DNA of 64,000 bases from Alkalibacillus flavidus. GTDB taxonomy: Bacteria > Bacillota > Bacilli > Bacillales > Alkalibacillaceae. Location of the stretch: positions 186,001-250,000 of the forward strand of contig NZ_JBEPMX010000002.1 of assembly GCF_040545925.1 (NCBI RefSeq), written 5' to 3'. Position numbers and translations under genes: made by a program. The notes beneath the pieces are model-generated. The model was not told the DNA's origin. It did not search any database and saw nothing but the letters and a program-made list of their open reading frames with translations. Shown here piece by piece: positions 1 to 8,992 of the stretch (position 1 is the stretch's first letter; every line of letters begins with the position of its first letter).

Positions 1-219
1 TAAACTGCCTATGATATCGGTTAGCATTGGAACCATAAACCGAATGCCATCGCCGATTAAATGCCCGACAAAAAAGCTTAACGCCGTGACGAGACCGACA
101 ATCGCGATTGTCTCTTTAGGAACAGAAATGTGACGTAATTGATAGGTCATTCCAAAGAAGAAACTGTCAAAACTAACCGCCAAACTAAGTAACAGCACCA
201 TCATGATGACATCAACCAA
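1..219 (-). CDS. ytaF: YtaF-type sporulation membrane protein (5' part only)
   Basis: The first 73 codons are present and the gene runs out of the window at base 1. I place the start at a TTG (base 219) because AAGGAG lies 9 nt upstream. The peptide begins MVDVIMMVLLLSLAVSFDSF and continues through a second hydrophobic segment, matching YtaF, a MntP-like membrane protein of sporeformers that follows mutM in B. subtilis. Its molecular function is not established. The ribosome binding site lies inside the right arm of a terminator-like hairpin (227-269), so its translation may be structure-controlled. Position next to mutM supports the call; I cannot see the C-terminal part. Confidence 0.75.
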   Translation of the reverse strand, partial: MVDVIMMVLLLSLAVSFDSFFFGMTYQLRHISVPKETIAIVGLVTALSFFVGHLIGDGIRFMVPMLTDIIGSL

Positions 220-226
220 GTGAAAA

Positions 227-269
227 AGCTCCTTTCATAAGGGGTTCTGTTTATCTTATGAAAAGAGCT
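227..269 (-). terminator. Terminator-like hairpin between mutM and ytaF that covers the ytaF ribosome binding site
   Basis: On the minus strand, arms 255-269 (AGCTCTTTTCATAAG) and 227-241 (CTTATGAAAGGAGCT) pair over 15 bp with one G-U wobble around a 13-nt loop. Five U residues follow directly. This has the form of a Rho-independent terminator for the polA-mutM unit, yet the AAGGAG in the second arm is the apparent Shine-Dalgarno of ytaF. Confidence 0.75.
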
Positions 270-278
270 TATAAGCTG

Positions 279-1112
279 TTAGCGATAGACGGGTTGGCAA
301 TGAGGGCAAAAATGAGTCCCTCTACCTCCAACTTTTGTTTTCACGATAGGTTGTTGACAGACTACACATGGATTGTCCGTTTGATCATACACCGTTAAAT
401 CTAATTGAAATAAGCCGATTTCACCAATCGAATTTAGATACGTACGAATCGATGTACCACCTTTTTCGATCGCTTGTGTTAAGACCTGAACAATTGCTTC
501 ATGTAACACTTTCACATCATCATACGTTAACGTATTCGCTACACGTTCAGGGTGTAATCGACTATAAAATAACACTTCATCGACATAAATATTTCCTAAT
601 CCTGTCACAATCGCTTGATCTAATAACGTTGGCTTGAGTAAACGTGTCGTTTTCATTAATCGGTCATATAAATAATCGGGAGTAAAATCATCACTAAACG
701 GTTCTAACCCTAATTTACTAATCGGTGGTGTGTCTAATTCAGTCCCTTTACGTTTTAGATGCATCGTGCCGAATTTACGAACGTCTTTATAACGTAATTC
801 TTGATTATGATCGAGTTGAAAACGAACATGCGTATGCGTATCAACAGGCTCATCATTCGGAAACACTCCATATTTCCCTTCCATCCGTAAATGCGACACT
901 AACACATCATCTGTTAAATCAAACAATAAAAACTTGCCTAAACGTCCGACTGATTGGATCGTTTGACCTTTCAGTCTTGCTGTAAATTCATATTGATCAT
1001 CTGGTTCTTTTATAATACCTGCGTAATCAACGACGACATCATCAATCGTTCTGCCAACGACTAACTCTGATAATGTGCGTCTTACTGTTTCGACTTCTGG
1101 TAATTCTGGCAT
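279..1112 (-). CDS. mutM: Formamidopyrimidine-DNA glycosylase (Fpg/MutM)
   Basis: This 277-residue bifunctional DNA glycosylase/AP lyase removes 8-oxoguanine and formamidopyrimidines. The N-terminus MPELPEVETVRR supplies the catalytic Pro and Glu. The beta-sheet Lys is in GRLGKFLL near residue 60. The H2TH region lies around 160-200 (LDQAIVTGLGNIYVDE), and a C-terminal zinc finger CxxC...CxxC ends the protein (CVVC and CPHC). Length is normal for the family. It lies 15 bp downstream of polA on the same strand, the usual Bacillus arrangement, so the two are probably co-transcribed as a base-excision repair pair. A terminator hairpin follows the gene. Confidence 0.97.
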   Translation of the reverse strand: MPELPEVETVRRTLSELVVGRTIDDVVVDYAGIIKEPDDQYEFTARLKGQTIQSVGRLGKFLLFDLTDDVLVSHLRMEGKYGVFPNDEPVDTHTHVRFQLDHNQELRYKDVRKFGTMHLKRKGTELDTPPISKLGLEPFSDDFTPDYLYDRLMKTTRLLKPTLLDQAIVTGLGNIYVDEVLFYSRLHPERVANTLTYDDVKVLHEAIVQVLTQAIEKGGTSIRTYLNSIGEIGLFQLDLTVYDQTDNPCVVCQQPIVKTKVGGRGTHFCPHCQPVYR

Positions 1113-1127
1113 ACTTGTTCTCCTCTA

Positions 1128-3749
1128 TTATTTCGCATCGTACCAAGTGTCACCATAAGCGTAATCAACGGTTAACGGTACTGATAAATCAACGGTTTGT
1201 TCCATCGCCTCTTTCACAATAGCTTCAAGCGATTCAACATCCTCTTTCGCAACGTCAAAAATTAACTCGTCATGCACTTGCAACAGCATCGTTGCTTGAA
1301 TATCCGTTTCAGCTAATTTAGTCGTGACATCGATCATCGCTTGCTTAATAATATCGGCCGCGCTTCCTTGAATCGGTGAGTTCATTGCCGTTCGCTCAGC
1401 AAAACTACGCTTATTGAAATTACGGCTATTAATATCTGGCAAGTAACGGCGACGATTCATAATCGTTTCAACATAACCGTCACGTTTCGCTCGCGTGACG
1501 ATATCATCCATGTACTGTTTAACCCCTGGGTAGCTCTCAAAATACTTGTTAATAAATTGTTCCGCTTCTTTACGAGAAATACCGAGATTTTGACTTAACC
1601 CGTAGTCACTAATGCCATAAACAATACCGAAGTTCACGGCTTTAGCTTGGCGACGCATCAAGTCATCGATCTCTTCCTCCTTTACATCAAACACGTCCAT
1701 CGCTGTTTGTGTGTGAATATCTTTGCCATTGTTGAACGCTTCGATTAATTTGTCGTCATTCGCGATGTGAGCAAGCACTCGCAATTCGATTTGCGAATAG
1801 TCCGCCGCAAATAAGACAGCATTGTCACCCGATGGAATGAACGCTTGGCGAATTTTGCGACCTTCTTCTAACCTGATCGGGATATTTTGTAAGTTTGGTT
1901 CAACTGAGCTAAGACGACCTGTTTGTGTTAACACTTGATTGAACCGTGTATGAATCTTTTGATTGTCTTCATGAACGACTTTCATTAGGCCTTCAAGATA
2001 CGTCGACTGTAATTTCGATAGTTGTCGATAATGGAGAATTTGATCGACAATTTCGTGTTCATGTTGTAGTTTCTCTAAAACATCGGCTGACGTTGAATAA
2101 CCCGTTTTTGTTTTTTTGATGACCGGTAACTCCAAGTCTTCGAATAACACTTTACCTAACTGTTTCGGCGAATTAATATTGAATTCTGAACCGGCTAATT
2201 CATGTATCCGCTTTTCGATGGAATCTAACCGTTCAGTCAAGTCTTGGTTCATCGTTTGTAAGCGTTCGACATCAATTTTGATCCCATTGTACTCCATATT
2301 AGCTAATATACTTGATAACGGCATTTCTAATTGGTAATATAACGATTCTTGTTCATTTTGTTTTAACTCTTGTTGTAATATATCAAATAGCTGATAGCCT
2401 GCGATTGCTTTGCGAACAATGTGATCATAATAGGTTGATTCGTCAGGCAAATGCTGTTTGGCTCCTTTGCCGTAAATTTCTTCATCGTACGATACGTTAG
2501 CTACGTTATAGTGATTCGCTATGGACGTAATATTTCCGTCATGACTAGACGGATTGGCAATATATGCTGCTAACTGTAAATCGAATTCAATACCTTGAAC
2601 TTCTATACCCCGCCATTTTAACGCTACAACTAACGCTTTTTTATTGAAGACTAGTTTAGGTTGGTCATTGTCGTTTAAAAAGTTTCGAAAAGCTTCTTGT
2701 TCTAAGACAGATGTCGGTAACATATAGGTTCCATGACTATTTACTAAACCGAAACCAATAATCTCGGTTTCGTGATAGTTGTCATCGAGCATTTCCATAT
2801 ACAACAGATTAGCCTTTGAATCGAGTTGAACATCATTGAAATCATCGATGACCTCAAAATCAACGGTTTCATACGAAGATTCATGACCACCATCAACCGA
2901 CTGAATCAACGATTGAAAGCCATACGTCTTAAACACTTCTAAGACATCTTTTGATTCATACCCGCTATAGTTTAAATCTTGTAATGAGATCTCAAGTGGC
3001 GAATCTTGCTTAATCGTCACAAGCTGTTTACTCATTATTGCTTCATCATGATTGGCTTCAAGTTTTTCTTTTAATTTTTTGCCTGATACATTGTCTAAAT
3101 TGTCATAGATGGACTCCACAGTTCCAAACTGATTGATTAATTTAACAGCCGTTTTCTCTCCAACTCCTGGTACACCAGGGATATTATCCGATTGATCGCC
3201 CATCAATGCTTTTAAATCAATAATCTGCTCTTTTGAAATCCCCATCTTATCTTGTATCGTCTCAGGTGTGTACGTTTCTATTTCACTTACACCTTTACGC
3301 GTTAGCGACACTTGTGTGTTGTTTGAGGCTAATTGTAATAAATCTTTGTCACCCGAATAGACAGTGGTCGGGTGACCTGCATTGTCCGCTTCTTTTACAA
3401 TTGTGCCGATAATATCGTCGGCTTCGTATTGATCAAGTTCATAATATTTTACGCCGAAAGCATCTAGCACCTCACGAACGATCGGAAATTGCTCAGACAA
3501 TTCAGGCGGTGTCTTCTGCCTGCCACCCTTATATTCTTGATACGTCTCGTGTCGGAATGTTGTTTTACCAGCATCAAATGCCACTAATATATGTGATGGA
3601 TCATGATCTTCAAATACTTTTAATAACATTTTCGTAAAACCGAATACAGCATTCGTATGAACACCTTGCTCGTTACTTAACAACGGTAAGGCGAAAAACG
3701 ATCGATATAAAATACTGTTACCATCGATTAACACTAACTCTTTTGCCAT
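1128..3749 (-). CDS. polA: DNA polymerase I
   Basis: The 873-residue PolA fills gaps and removes RNA primers in replication and repair. An N-terminal 5'-3' exonuclease (residues 1-290) shows LIDGNSILYRSF, EADDIIGT, SGDKDLLQL and a helix-hairpin-helix GVPGVGEKTA. The middle 3'-5' exonuclease-like domain lacks the acidic proofreading residues, as in other Bacillus PolA proteins. The polymerase domain carries AADYSQIELRVLAHI (motif A), RRQAKAVNFGIVYG (motif B) and QVHDELIFD (motif C). I use the ATG at 3749 rather than the in-frame GTG 9 nt upstream, because that GTG is part of the ribosome binding site AGAGGTG. It lies downstream of phoPR and upstream of mutM. Confidence 0.97.
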   Translation of the reverse strand: MAKELVLIDGNSILYRSFFALPLLSNEQGVHTNAVFGFTKMLLKVFEDHDPSHILVAFDAGKTTFRHETYQEYKGGRQKTPPELSEQFPIVREVLDAFGVKYYELDQYEADDIIGTIVKEADNAGHPTTVYSGDKDLLQLASNNTQVSLTRKGVSEIETYTPETIQDKMGISKEQIIDLKALMGDQSDNIPGVPGVGEKTAVKLINQFGTVESIYDNLDNVSGKKLKEKLEANHDEAIMSKQLVTIKQDSPLEISLQDLNYSGYESKDVLEVFKTYGFQSLIQSVDGGHESSYETVDFEVIDDFNDVQLDSKANLLYMEMLDDNYHETEIIGFGLVNSHGTYMLPTSVLEQEAFRNFLNDNDQPKLVFNKKALVVALKWRGIEVQGIEFDLQLAAYIANPSSHDGNITSIANHYNVANVSYDEEIYGKGAKQHLPDESTYYDHIVRKAIAGYQLFDILQQELKQNEQESLYYQLEMPLSSILANMEYNGIKIDVERLQTMNQDLTERLDSIEKRIHELAGSEFNINSPKQLGKVLFEDLELPVIKKTKTGYSTSADVLEKLQHEHEIVDQILHYRQLSKLQSTYLEGLMKVVHEDNQKIHTRFNQVLTQTGRLSSVEPNLQNIPIRLEEGRKIRQAFIPSGDNAVLFAADYSQIELRVLAHIANDDKLIEAFNNGKDIHTQTAMDVFDVKEEEIDDLMRRQAKAVNFGIVYGISDYGLSQNLGISRKEAEQFINKYFESYPGVKQYMDDIVTRAKRDGYVETIMNRRRYLPDINSRNFNKRSFAERTAMNSPIQGSAADIIKQAMIDVTTKLAETDIQATMLLQVHDELIFDVAKEDVESLEAIVKEAMEQTVDLSVPLTVDYAYGDTWYDAK

Positions 3750-3808
3750 ATTGAACACCTCTTCAAATATTCATTCAACCACTAATTAGTATAACAAATA
3801 GCCATCGT

Positions 3809-5509
3809 TTATTGCGGTAACGTGACGTAAATCGTAGTTCCATGTCCTTCTTCACTATCTAAAGCTATGGATCCTTCATGAGCTTCAACAATATGCTTCA
3901 CAATCGACAACCCTAAACCTGTTCCTCCAGAATGACGGCTTCTCGCTTTATCAACTCGGTAGAATCGCTCAAAAATTCGTTCATGCGCCGATTTTGGAAT
4001 TCCAATACCTGTATCCGAAACACTAATGACAATCGATTCACCATCATGAAGAACATCTAACGTGATTGTCCCACCTTCTTCAGTATATTGAATCGCGTTA
4101 TGAATTAAATTTAACATTAACTGATAAATGCGGTAATAATCTGCTTTGATCTTTAATTCATGATCGCAATTAAACTTTAATGTTAACGAATTAGCTTCGA
4201 TTTGCGATTTTACAACGGCTGTGACGTCTTCCACTAATGATTGAGCGTCAAACTCAGACCGTTTAAGACTATAACCTTCTTTTTCTAATACAGATAAATC
4301 TAATAAGTCTTGAACTAAAATATTGAGCCTTTTCGTTTCTTTTTTGATAATCGTTAAAAACTGACCTCGTTTTTCTTCGTCCATCGCCGGAGCATCGAGC
4401 AATGTTTCAGCAAACCCTTGGATCGATGTGACAGGCGTTTTCAGTTCATGTGACACATTCGCAACAAAATCTTTACGCACTCGTTCTAGACGTTTAATTT
4501 CGGTTATTTCATGAGATACAATGACAACGCCACGCCAATCGCTTTCTTGTCCTTTAATTGGAGCCAAATATAACTCAAAGAACCGTCCGTCATGTGTTTC
4601 AATCGTTTGTTGTAATTTATCTTCAGTAAATATCGCCTCTTGAATGGCATTATTAATTTGGTCCTGTAAAATAACGTCATAGTATATTTCGCCAATAAAT
4701 GGAATAGACTTCGTTTCAAATTGATTAATGAAAGCATCATTAACCAATCGTGTCATCCCTTTTTCATTAATTAATAACACGCCACTTTCCATATTATTGA
4801 CAACGGTCTTTAAACGACTGTTTTGGTTTTCATATTTCGTCGTGACGTATTGCAAATGACGTCCTAATCGATTAACTAATAGCCCTAACTCCGATGCTAC
4901 ACCATACGGTAACTCATCAACTCTCGCTTCATAATTACCACTTGCTAATTCTTTAGATGTTTCCGTTGCTTGAATAGCAGGTTCAACATAACTATCATAT
5001 AACCGATTACCGAAACGCCACAATAATATCGCCGTAAACAATGAAAAAGCGAACACACTCCACCAAATCGTTTGAGACAATGCCGGAAGAGGTAAAGGCT
5101 TTGTCGTGATCGTTAAATAATCTTGATTGTCATAAGTGTACGTCATCATTAAACGATTATTGATTAACGTCGCATAACCAAAATCATCGGTATTGTTCCG
5201 AATCGTTCGAATCACATTTAATTGGTCGTTTTGAAATGTATGTAAAATGCGTTCTTCAGATGGATTTTCATAGAATAAATCGACATTAAATTGACGGCTG
5301 TAATCATCAAGCGTGTTTTGTTTAGAATTCATCGAGCTTTGACCAATTTGTTCTGCGATATACGGTGCCTCTCCCATTAATTGATCTTCATAAGCACTTG
5401 TCACGTAATAACGAGCGATTTGATTAAATAATGCACCAATCAAGACAATCATAATAATACTAAAGACGATGTATAAAATAATTGTCCGCTTTTCTATAAC
5501 AGTTCTCAC
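3809..5509 (-). CDS. phoR: Phosphate-regulon sensor histidine kinase PhoR
   Basis: This 566-residue membrane histidine kinase senses phosphate/wall teichoic acid status and phosphorylates PhoP. It has a TM segment at about 9-30, an extracellular domain to about 145, a second TM (TIWWSVFAFSLFTAILLW), a HAMP linker and a PAS domain. The kinase core follows: H box FVANVSHELKTPVTSIQGF, N box LNLIHNAIQYT, and G boxes ISVSDTGIGIP and GGTGLGLSIVKHI. The start is a GTG immediately after the phoP stop codon (0-nt gap), with GAGGG 8 nt upstream, so expression is coupled to phoP. Length and order match the B. subtilis phoPR operon. Confidence 0.95.
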   Translation of the reverse strand: MRTVIEKRTIILYIVFSIIMIVLIGALFNQIARYYVTSAYEDQLMGEAPYIAEQIGQSSMNSKQNTLDDYSRQFNVDLFYENPSEERILHTFQNDQLNVIRTIRNNTDDFGYATLINNRLMMTYTYDNQDYLTITTKPLPLPALSQTIWWSVFAFSLFTAILLWRFGNRLYDSYVEPAIQATETSKELASGNYEARVDELPYGVASELGLLVNRLGRHLQYVTTKYENQNSRLKTVVNNMESGVLLINEKGMTRLVNDAFINQFETKSIPFIGEIYYDVILQDQINNAIQEAIFTEDKLQQTIETHDGRFFELYLAPIKGQESDWRGVVIVSHEITEIKRLERVRKDFVANVSHELKTPVTSIQGFAETLLDAPAMDEEKRGQFLTIIKKETKRLNILVQDLLDLSVLEKEGYSLKRSEFDAQSLVEDVTAVVKSQIEANSLTLKFNCDHELKIKADYYRIYQLMLNLIHNAIQYTEEGGTITLDVLHDGESIVISVSDTGIGIPKSAHERIFERFYRVDKARSRHSGGTGLGLSIVKHIVEAHEGSIALDSEEGHGTTIYVTLPQ

Positions 5510-6199
5510 TTATGATCCCTCAATCTTATAACCAACTCCTCTTACCGTTTTAATGAGCGTTGGTTTTTTTGGATTATCTTCTAATTTATCTCGCAAGTGG
5601 CTAATATGGACATCAACCATACGCGTATCCCCCATATAATCGAAATCCCAAATGTCTTTTAATAAAACATCACGACTGACTGGTTTACCGGGTTGCTTGG
5701 CTAGATAAAGCAATAATTCGAATTCTTTTTGAGTAAAACTAACAGGTTCCCCTTGCTTATAGACTTGATAATAATCTTCATCGATTGTGACATCATGCAA
5801 TTTAATGGTGTCATCTGATGAAGGCTGTGATGAAGTGAAACGACGTAATACGGCATGAATACGAGCCATTAATTCCTTTGGGCTAAACGGTTTGGTCATA
5901 TAATCGTCCGCACCGACATTTAACCCCGCAATTTTATCTTCTTCTTCACCTTTAGCCGTCAACATAATAACAGGCGTCTGGTATTGTTCAGCGCGCATTT
6001 TTTGGCATACTTGAACACCGTCTACTTCTGGTAACATGAGGTCTAATACGACTAAATCGAATGTGTTATGCTTCAAAGAGTCTAACGCTGCTTGTCCATC
6101 ATGAACGACTGTCGTTTGAAACCCTTCCTCAGTTGCATGGTGGTCAATAAGTGTTGTAATTGATAGCTCATCATCTACAATTAATAATTTTTTAGTCAT
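5510..6199 (-). CDS. phoP: PhoP response regulator (OmpR family)
   Basis: The protein is a two-domain response regulator of about 229 residues. The receiver domain has the acidic pocket DDE near the N-terminus, phospho-acceptor Asp in LVVLDLMLPEVDG and Lys in MLTAKGEEED. The C-terminal winged helix carries the OmpR signature (FTQKEFELLLYLAKQPGKPVS, VDVHISHLRDKLE, IKTVRGVGYKIE). I prefer the ATG at 6199 (MTKKLLIVDDE), which fits family N-termini. A TTG 18 nt upstream is possible, as the best SD-like GGGAG is rather far from the ATG (14 nt). First gene of the phoPR operon; a candidate promoter is at 6241-6268. Confidence 0.95.
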   Translation of the reverse strand: MTKKLLIVDDELSITTLIDHHATEEGFQTTVVHDGQAALDSLKHNTFDLVVLDLMLPEVDGVQVCQKMRAEQYQTPVIMLTAKGEEEDKIAGLNVGADDYMTKPFSPKELMARIHAVLRRFTSSQPSSDDTIKLHDVTIDEDYYQVYKQGEPVSFTQKEFELLLYLAKQPGKPVSRDVLLKDIWDFDYMGDTRMVDVHISHLRDKLEDNPKKPTLIKTVRGVGYKIEGS

Positions 6200-6240
6200 G
6201 AATCCAACAACTCCCAAATATTAATCAGGCTTTTCCTTTT

Positions 6241-6268
6241 ATTATATAATAGTTGAAGTATTTGTTCA
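6241..6268 (-). promoter_or_regulatory. Candidate sigma-A promoter for phoPR
   Basis: On the minus strand, TGAACA (plus 6263-6268) and TATAAT (plus 6241-6246) are separated by 16 nt. The -10 is perfect and the -35 matches 4 of 6. It is the only good candidate I see upstream of phoP. Confidence 0.4.
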
Positions 6269-6326
6269 CTATATCACGCTGATTCATAATAAAAAGATCT
6301 TAGCACAAAACCTCATCAAGCAAAGA

Positions 6327-6367
6327 AAACCCGAACGATTTAATTAGAAAATAAATCGTTCGGGTTT
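6327..6367 (-). terminator. Rho-independent terminator after mdh
   Basis: A perfect 16-bp stem joins 6327-6342 (AAACCCGAACGATTTA) and 6352-6367, with a 9-nt loop. It is followed on the minus strand by UUUUCUUU. It would end transcription of the citZ-icd-mdh unit after the repeat element, and also reads as a hairpin on the plus strand. Confidence 0.85.
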
Positions 6368-6386
6368 CTGCTTAATTGACGCTCCA

Positions 6387-6577
6387 TCAAAACACTTCGC
6401 TTTCCGTGGGCACGGCTCGAGCCAGGCACCATCATCGAATAAGCTGCCTTGCAACTTCCACCGAGGAAGCCTGCCACGAAGCGCTGCTAGAAGACGCAGG
6501 TGCATCCCTCGGAAGAAAAACGCTTCCTGCGGGGTCTCGAGACTCGTACTGTTCCCACAGGAGTCTACGCGTTTTGA
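6387..6577. repeat. GC-rich intergenic repeat element
   Basis: About 190 bp of GC-rich sequence sits between mdh and its terminator, in clear contrast with the AT-rich surroundings. The two ends can fold back imperfectly: TCAAAAC near 6387 against GTTTTGA near 6577, GTGGG against CCCAC, and GCTCGAGCC / TCTCGAGA inside. It resembles the GC-rich fold-back repeats (CGCTTTCCG...GGAGTC...) I associate with intergenic spaces of many Bacillaceae genomes. It has no convincing protein. It shares motifs such as CGCTTTCC and AGGAGTC with the miniature elements at 40314 and 46208, so the families may be related. Confidence 0.6.
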
Positions 6578-6663
6578 TTCCGCTTCATGAGTGCTTAACT
6601 GTTACGACACTCAAACATTTGCCTTTTGTACAAATGAACATCCTGCTATCTCGGACCTTTTGT

Positions 6664-7611
6664 TTAATCTTGATTATCTAAAACATGCATGACGTGTTTG
6701 ACAGATTCAGCTGACTGATCAAGCTGAGTTCGTTCATCTTCATTTAAATCAAGCTCAATGACTTGTTCAATACCATCGCCACCTAAAATAGTTGGTACGC
6801 CAAGATACATATCGTGATAGCCATACTCGCCTTCTAAATAGGCAATCGCTGGCAACATTCGACGTTGATCTTTCAGAATGGCTTCAACCATTTCTGTTAT
6901 GGAAGCTGCAGGTGCATAATAGGCTGATCCATTGCCTAACAAGCCAACAATTTCACCGCCACCTTTACGCGTGCGTTCAACGATTTCATCTAAGCGTTTC
7001 TTAGAAATTAACGTTTCAACTGGAACGCCTCCAACGGATGAATACCGTAACATAGGTACCATATCATCTCCGTGACCGCCTAATACAAAACCAGTCACAT
7101 CTTTCACAGAGACATTTAACTCCTGAGCAATAAATGTTTTGAATCGTGCTGAATCTAATACACCTGATTGACCAATCACACGATTTTTCGGAAAACCAGA
7201 TTGTTTATAAACAGCATACGTCATCGCATCGACTGGATTTGTTAAGACGACGATATGGCAATTAGGTGAATAAGTGACCACTTGATCTGTCACCTGCTTC
7301 ATAATATTAGCATTCGTTGCAACTAAATCGTCACGACTCATCCCTGGTTTACGGGCAATACCTGCTGTAATAACAACGACATCAGAATCTGCTGTATCTT
7401 GATAATCAGACGTTCCAATAATGTTAGCGTCAAATCCTTGTACAGGGCTTGCTTCTAACATATCTAACGCTTTTCCTTTAGTCGGGTCTTCCATATCTGG
7501 AATATCAACTAATACGACATCAGCCAATTCTTGTTGTGCTGTCATTAATGCCGTTGTGGCACCAGTAAAACCAGCTCCAATTACAGAAACTTTACGACGT
7601 TTATTAGGCAT
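6664..7611 (-). CDS. mdh: Malate dehydrogenase (LDH/MDH family)
   Basis: This 315-residue enzyme oxidises malate to oxaloacetate with NAD in the TCA cycle. It shows the Rossmann loop GAGFTGATTA, the substrate loop ARKPGMSRDDL (Arg residues binding the dicarboxylate), NPVDAMTY, and the catalytic His in GGHGDDMVP. The start is the ATG at 7611, preceded by GGAGGAG at 5-6 nt; the longer TTG reading merely reads through that ribosome binding site. It is the last gene of the citZ-icd-mdh operon, 25 bp after icd. Confidence 0.96.
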   Translation of the reverse strand: MPNKRRKVSVIGAGFTGATTALMTAQQELADVVLVDIPDMEDPTKGKALDMLEASPVQGFDANIIGTSDYQDTADSDVVVITAGIARKPGMSRDDLVATNANIMKQVTDQVVTYSPNCHIVVLTNPVDAMTYAVYKQSGFPKNRVIGQSGVLDSARFKTFIAQELNVSVKDVTGFVLGGHGDDMVPMLRYSSVGGVPVETLISKKRLDEIVERTRKGGGEIVGLLGNGSAYYAPAASITEMVEAILKDQRRMLPAIAYLEGEYGYHDMYLGVPTILGGDGIEQVIELDLNEDERTQLDQSAESVKHVMHVLDNQD

Positions 7612-7636
7612 TGAACTCCTCCTCAATTAGCTTTGA

Positions 7637-8908
7637 TTAGTCCATGTTTTTAATTAATTCATCAGCAAATTCAGAGCACTTAACTTGTGTAGAGCCGTCC
7701 ATTAGACGTGCAAAGTCGTACGTGACAACTTTACTTGCAATTGTTTTGTCCATTGCTTTATGAATTAATTCACTTGCTTCACGCCAACCTAAGTGGTCTA
7801 ACATAAGTGTGCCCGATAAAATAACAGATGAAGGGTTTACTTTATCTTGACCTGCATACTTAGGTGCAGTACCATGAGTAGCTTCAAAGATCGCATGACC
7901 TGACTCATAGTTAATGTTAGCACCTGGTGCAATACCAATACCGCCAACTTGTGCCGCTAATGCGTCAGAAATGTAGTCACCGTTCAAGTTCATAGTTGCA
8001 ACCACGTCAAATTCTTTCGGACGCGTTAAAATCTGTTGTAAGAAAATGTCCGCGATAGCATCCTTAATGATGATTTTACCTGCATCTACTGCTTCTTTCT
8101 CAGCTTGATCCGCAGCGTCGCGACCTTTTTCTTCTGTAATCTTGTCATATTCTCTCCATGTGAATACTTTGTCACCATATTCACGTTCAGCAAGGTCGTA
8201 ACCCCAAGCTTTGAATGACCCTTCAGTGAACTTCATGATGTTACCTTTGTGTACTAATGTCACGCTTTGTTTACCTTCATTAAGGGCATAGTCGATTGCG
8301 GAACGGACAAGACGCTCTGTTCCTTCTTTCGATACAGGCTTGATGCCGATACCTGATGTTTCAGGGAAACGGATCTTATCAACACCCATTTCGTTACGGA
8401 TAAAGTCGACTACTTTTTTCACATCGTCAGTACCTTCTTGCCATTCAATACCTGCATAAATATCTTCTGTATTTTCACGGAAGATTTGCATATCGACATC
8501 TTCAGGCTTTTTAACCGGAGATGGAACACCTGAGAAGTGTTTAACAGGACGTAGGCAAGTGAATAAGTCAAGCTCTTGGCGTAGGGCAACGTTTAAAGAA
8601 CGAATACCGCCACCTACTGGTGTTGTTAGTGGTCCCTTAATCGCGATTTTATATTCACGAATCGTGTCTAAAGTTTCTTGTGGTAACCATTCGCCTGTGT
8701 TATCTTTCGCTTTTTGACCAGCTAAAACTTCTTTCCACTCAATACCTTTTTCACCGTTATATGCTTTTTCAACAGCTGCTTCTAATACGCGAGATGCTGC
8801 AGCCCAAATATCTGGTCCTGTACCATCACCTTCAATGTATGGAATGATCGCTTGATTTGGAACATGCATATGTCCATTTTCTACAGTAATTTTTTTCGCT
8901 TGTGTCAA
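7637..8908 (-). CDS. icd: NADP-dependent isocitrate dehydrogenase
   Basis: The 423-residue Icd converts isocitrate to 2-oxoglutarate. The substrate Ser and its surroundings (GGGIRSLNVALRQELDLF), RENTEDIYAGIE, LVHKGNIMKFTEG and the NADP loop HGTAPKYAG are all visible. It is nearly collinear with B. subtilis Icd. The start deserves attention. An ATG at 8914 is only 2 nt from a perfect AGGAGG, which is too close. An in-frame TTG at 8908 is 8 nt away and gives MTQAKKITV, aligning with MAQGEKITV of B. subtilis, so I choose the TTG. It lies between citZ and mdh. Confidence 0.95.
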   Translation of the reverse strand: MTQAKKITVENGHMHVPNQAIIPYIEGDGTGPDIWAAASRVLEAAVEKAYNGEKGIEWKEVLAGQKAKDNTGEWLPQETLDTIREYKIAIKGPLTTPVGGGIRSLNVALRQELDLFTCLRPVKHFSGVPSPVKKPEDVDMQIFRENTEDIYAGIEWQEGTDDVKKVVDFIRNEMGVDKIRFPETSGIGIKPVSKEGTERLVRSAIDYALNEGKQSVTLVHKGNIMKFTEGSFKAWGYDLAEREYGDKVFTWREYDKITEEKGRDAADQAEKEAVDAGKIIIKDAIADIFLQQILTRPKEFDVVATMNLNGDYISDALAAQVGGIGIAPGANINYESGHAIFEATHGTAPKYAGQDKVNPSSVILSGTLMLDHLGWREASELIHKAMDKTIASKVVTYDFARLMDGSTQVKCSEFADELIKNMD

Positions 8909-8962
8909 TGTCATGACCTCCTAAAAATTTTAATATTTACATATTGATTGGTTGAACATCAC

Positions 8963-8984
8963 AAAAGCCGGTTGCCCGGCTTTT
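8963..8984 (-). terminator. Weak hairpin between citZ and icd
   Basis: A perfect 9-bp stem AAAAGCCGG/CCGGCTTTT with a 4-nt loop ends in only four U residues on the minus strand. It probably attenuates or partly terminates read-through from citZ into icd, giving different expression levels inside one operon. Confidence 0.6.
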
Positions 8985-8992
8985 CGTCATAT

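Noticed and set aside
6376..6681. Plus-strand open frame of 101 codons through the repeat at 6387-6577
   Set aside because: The sequence is a GC-rich fold-back repeat; no ribosome binding site, and the frame runs into the 3' end of mdh.
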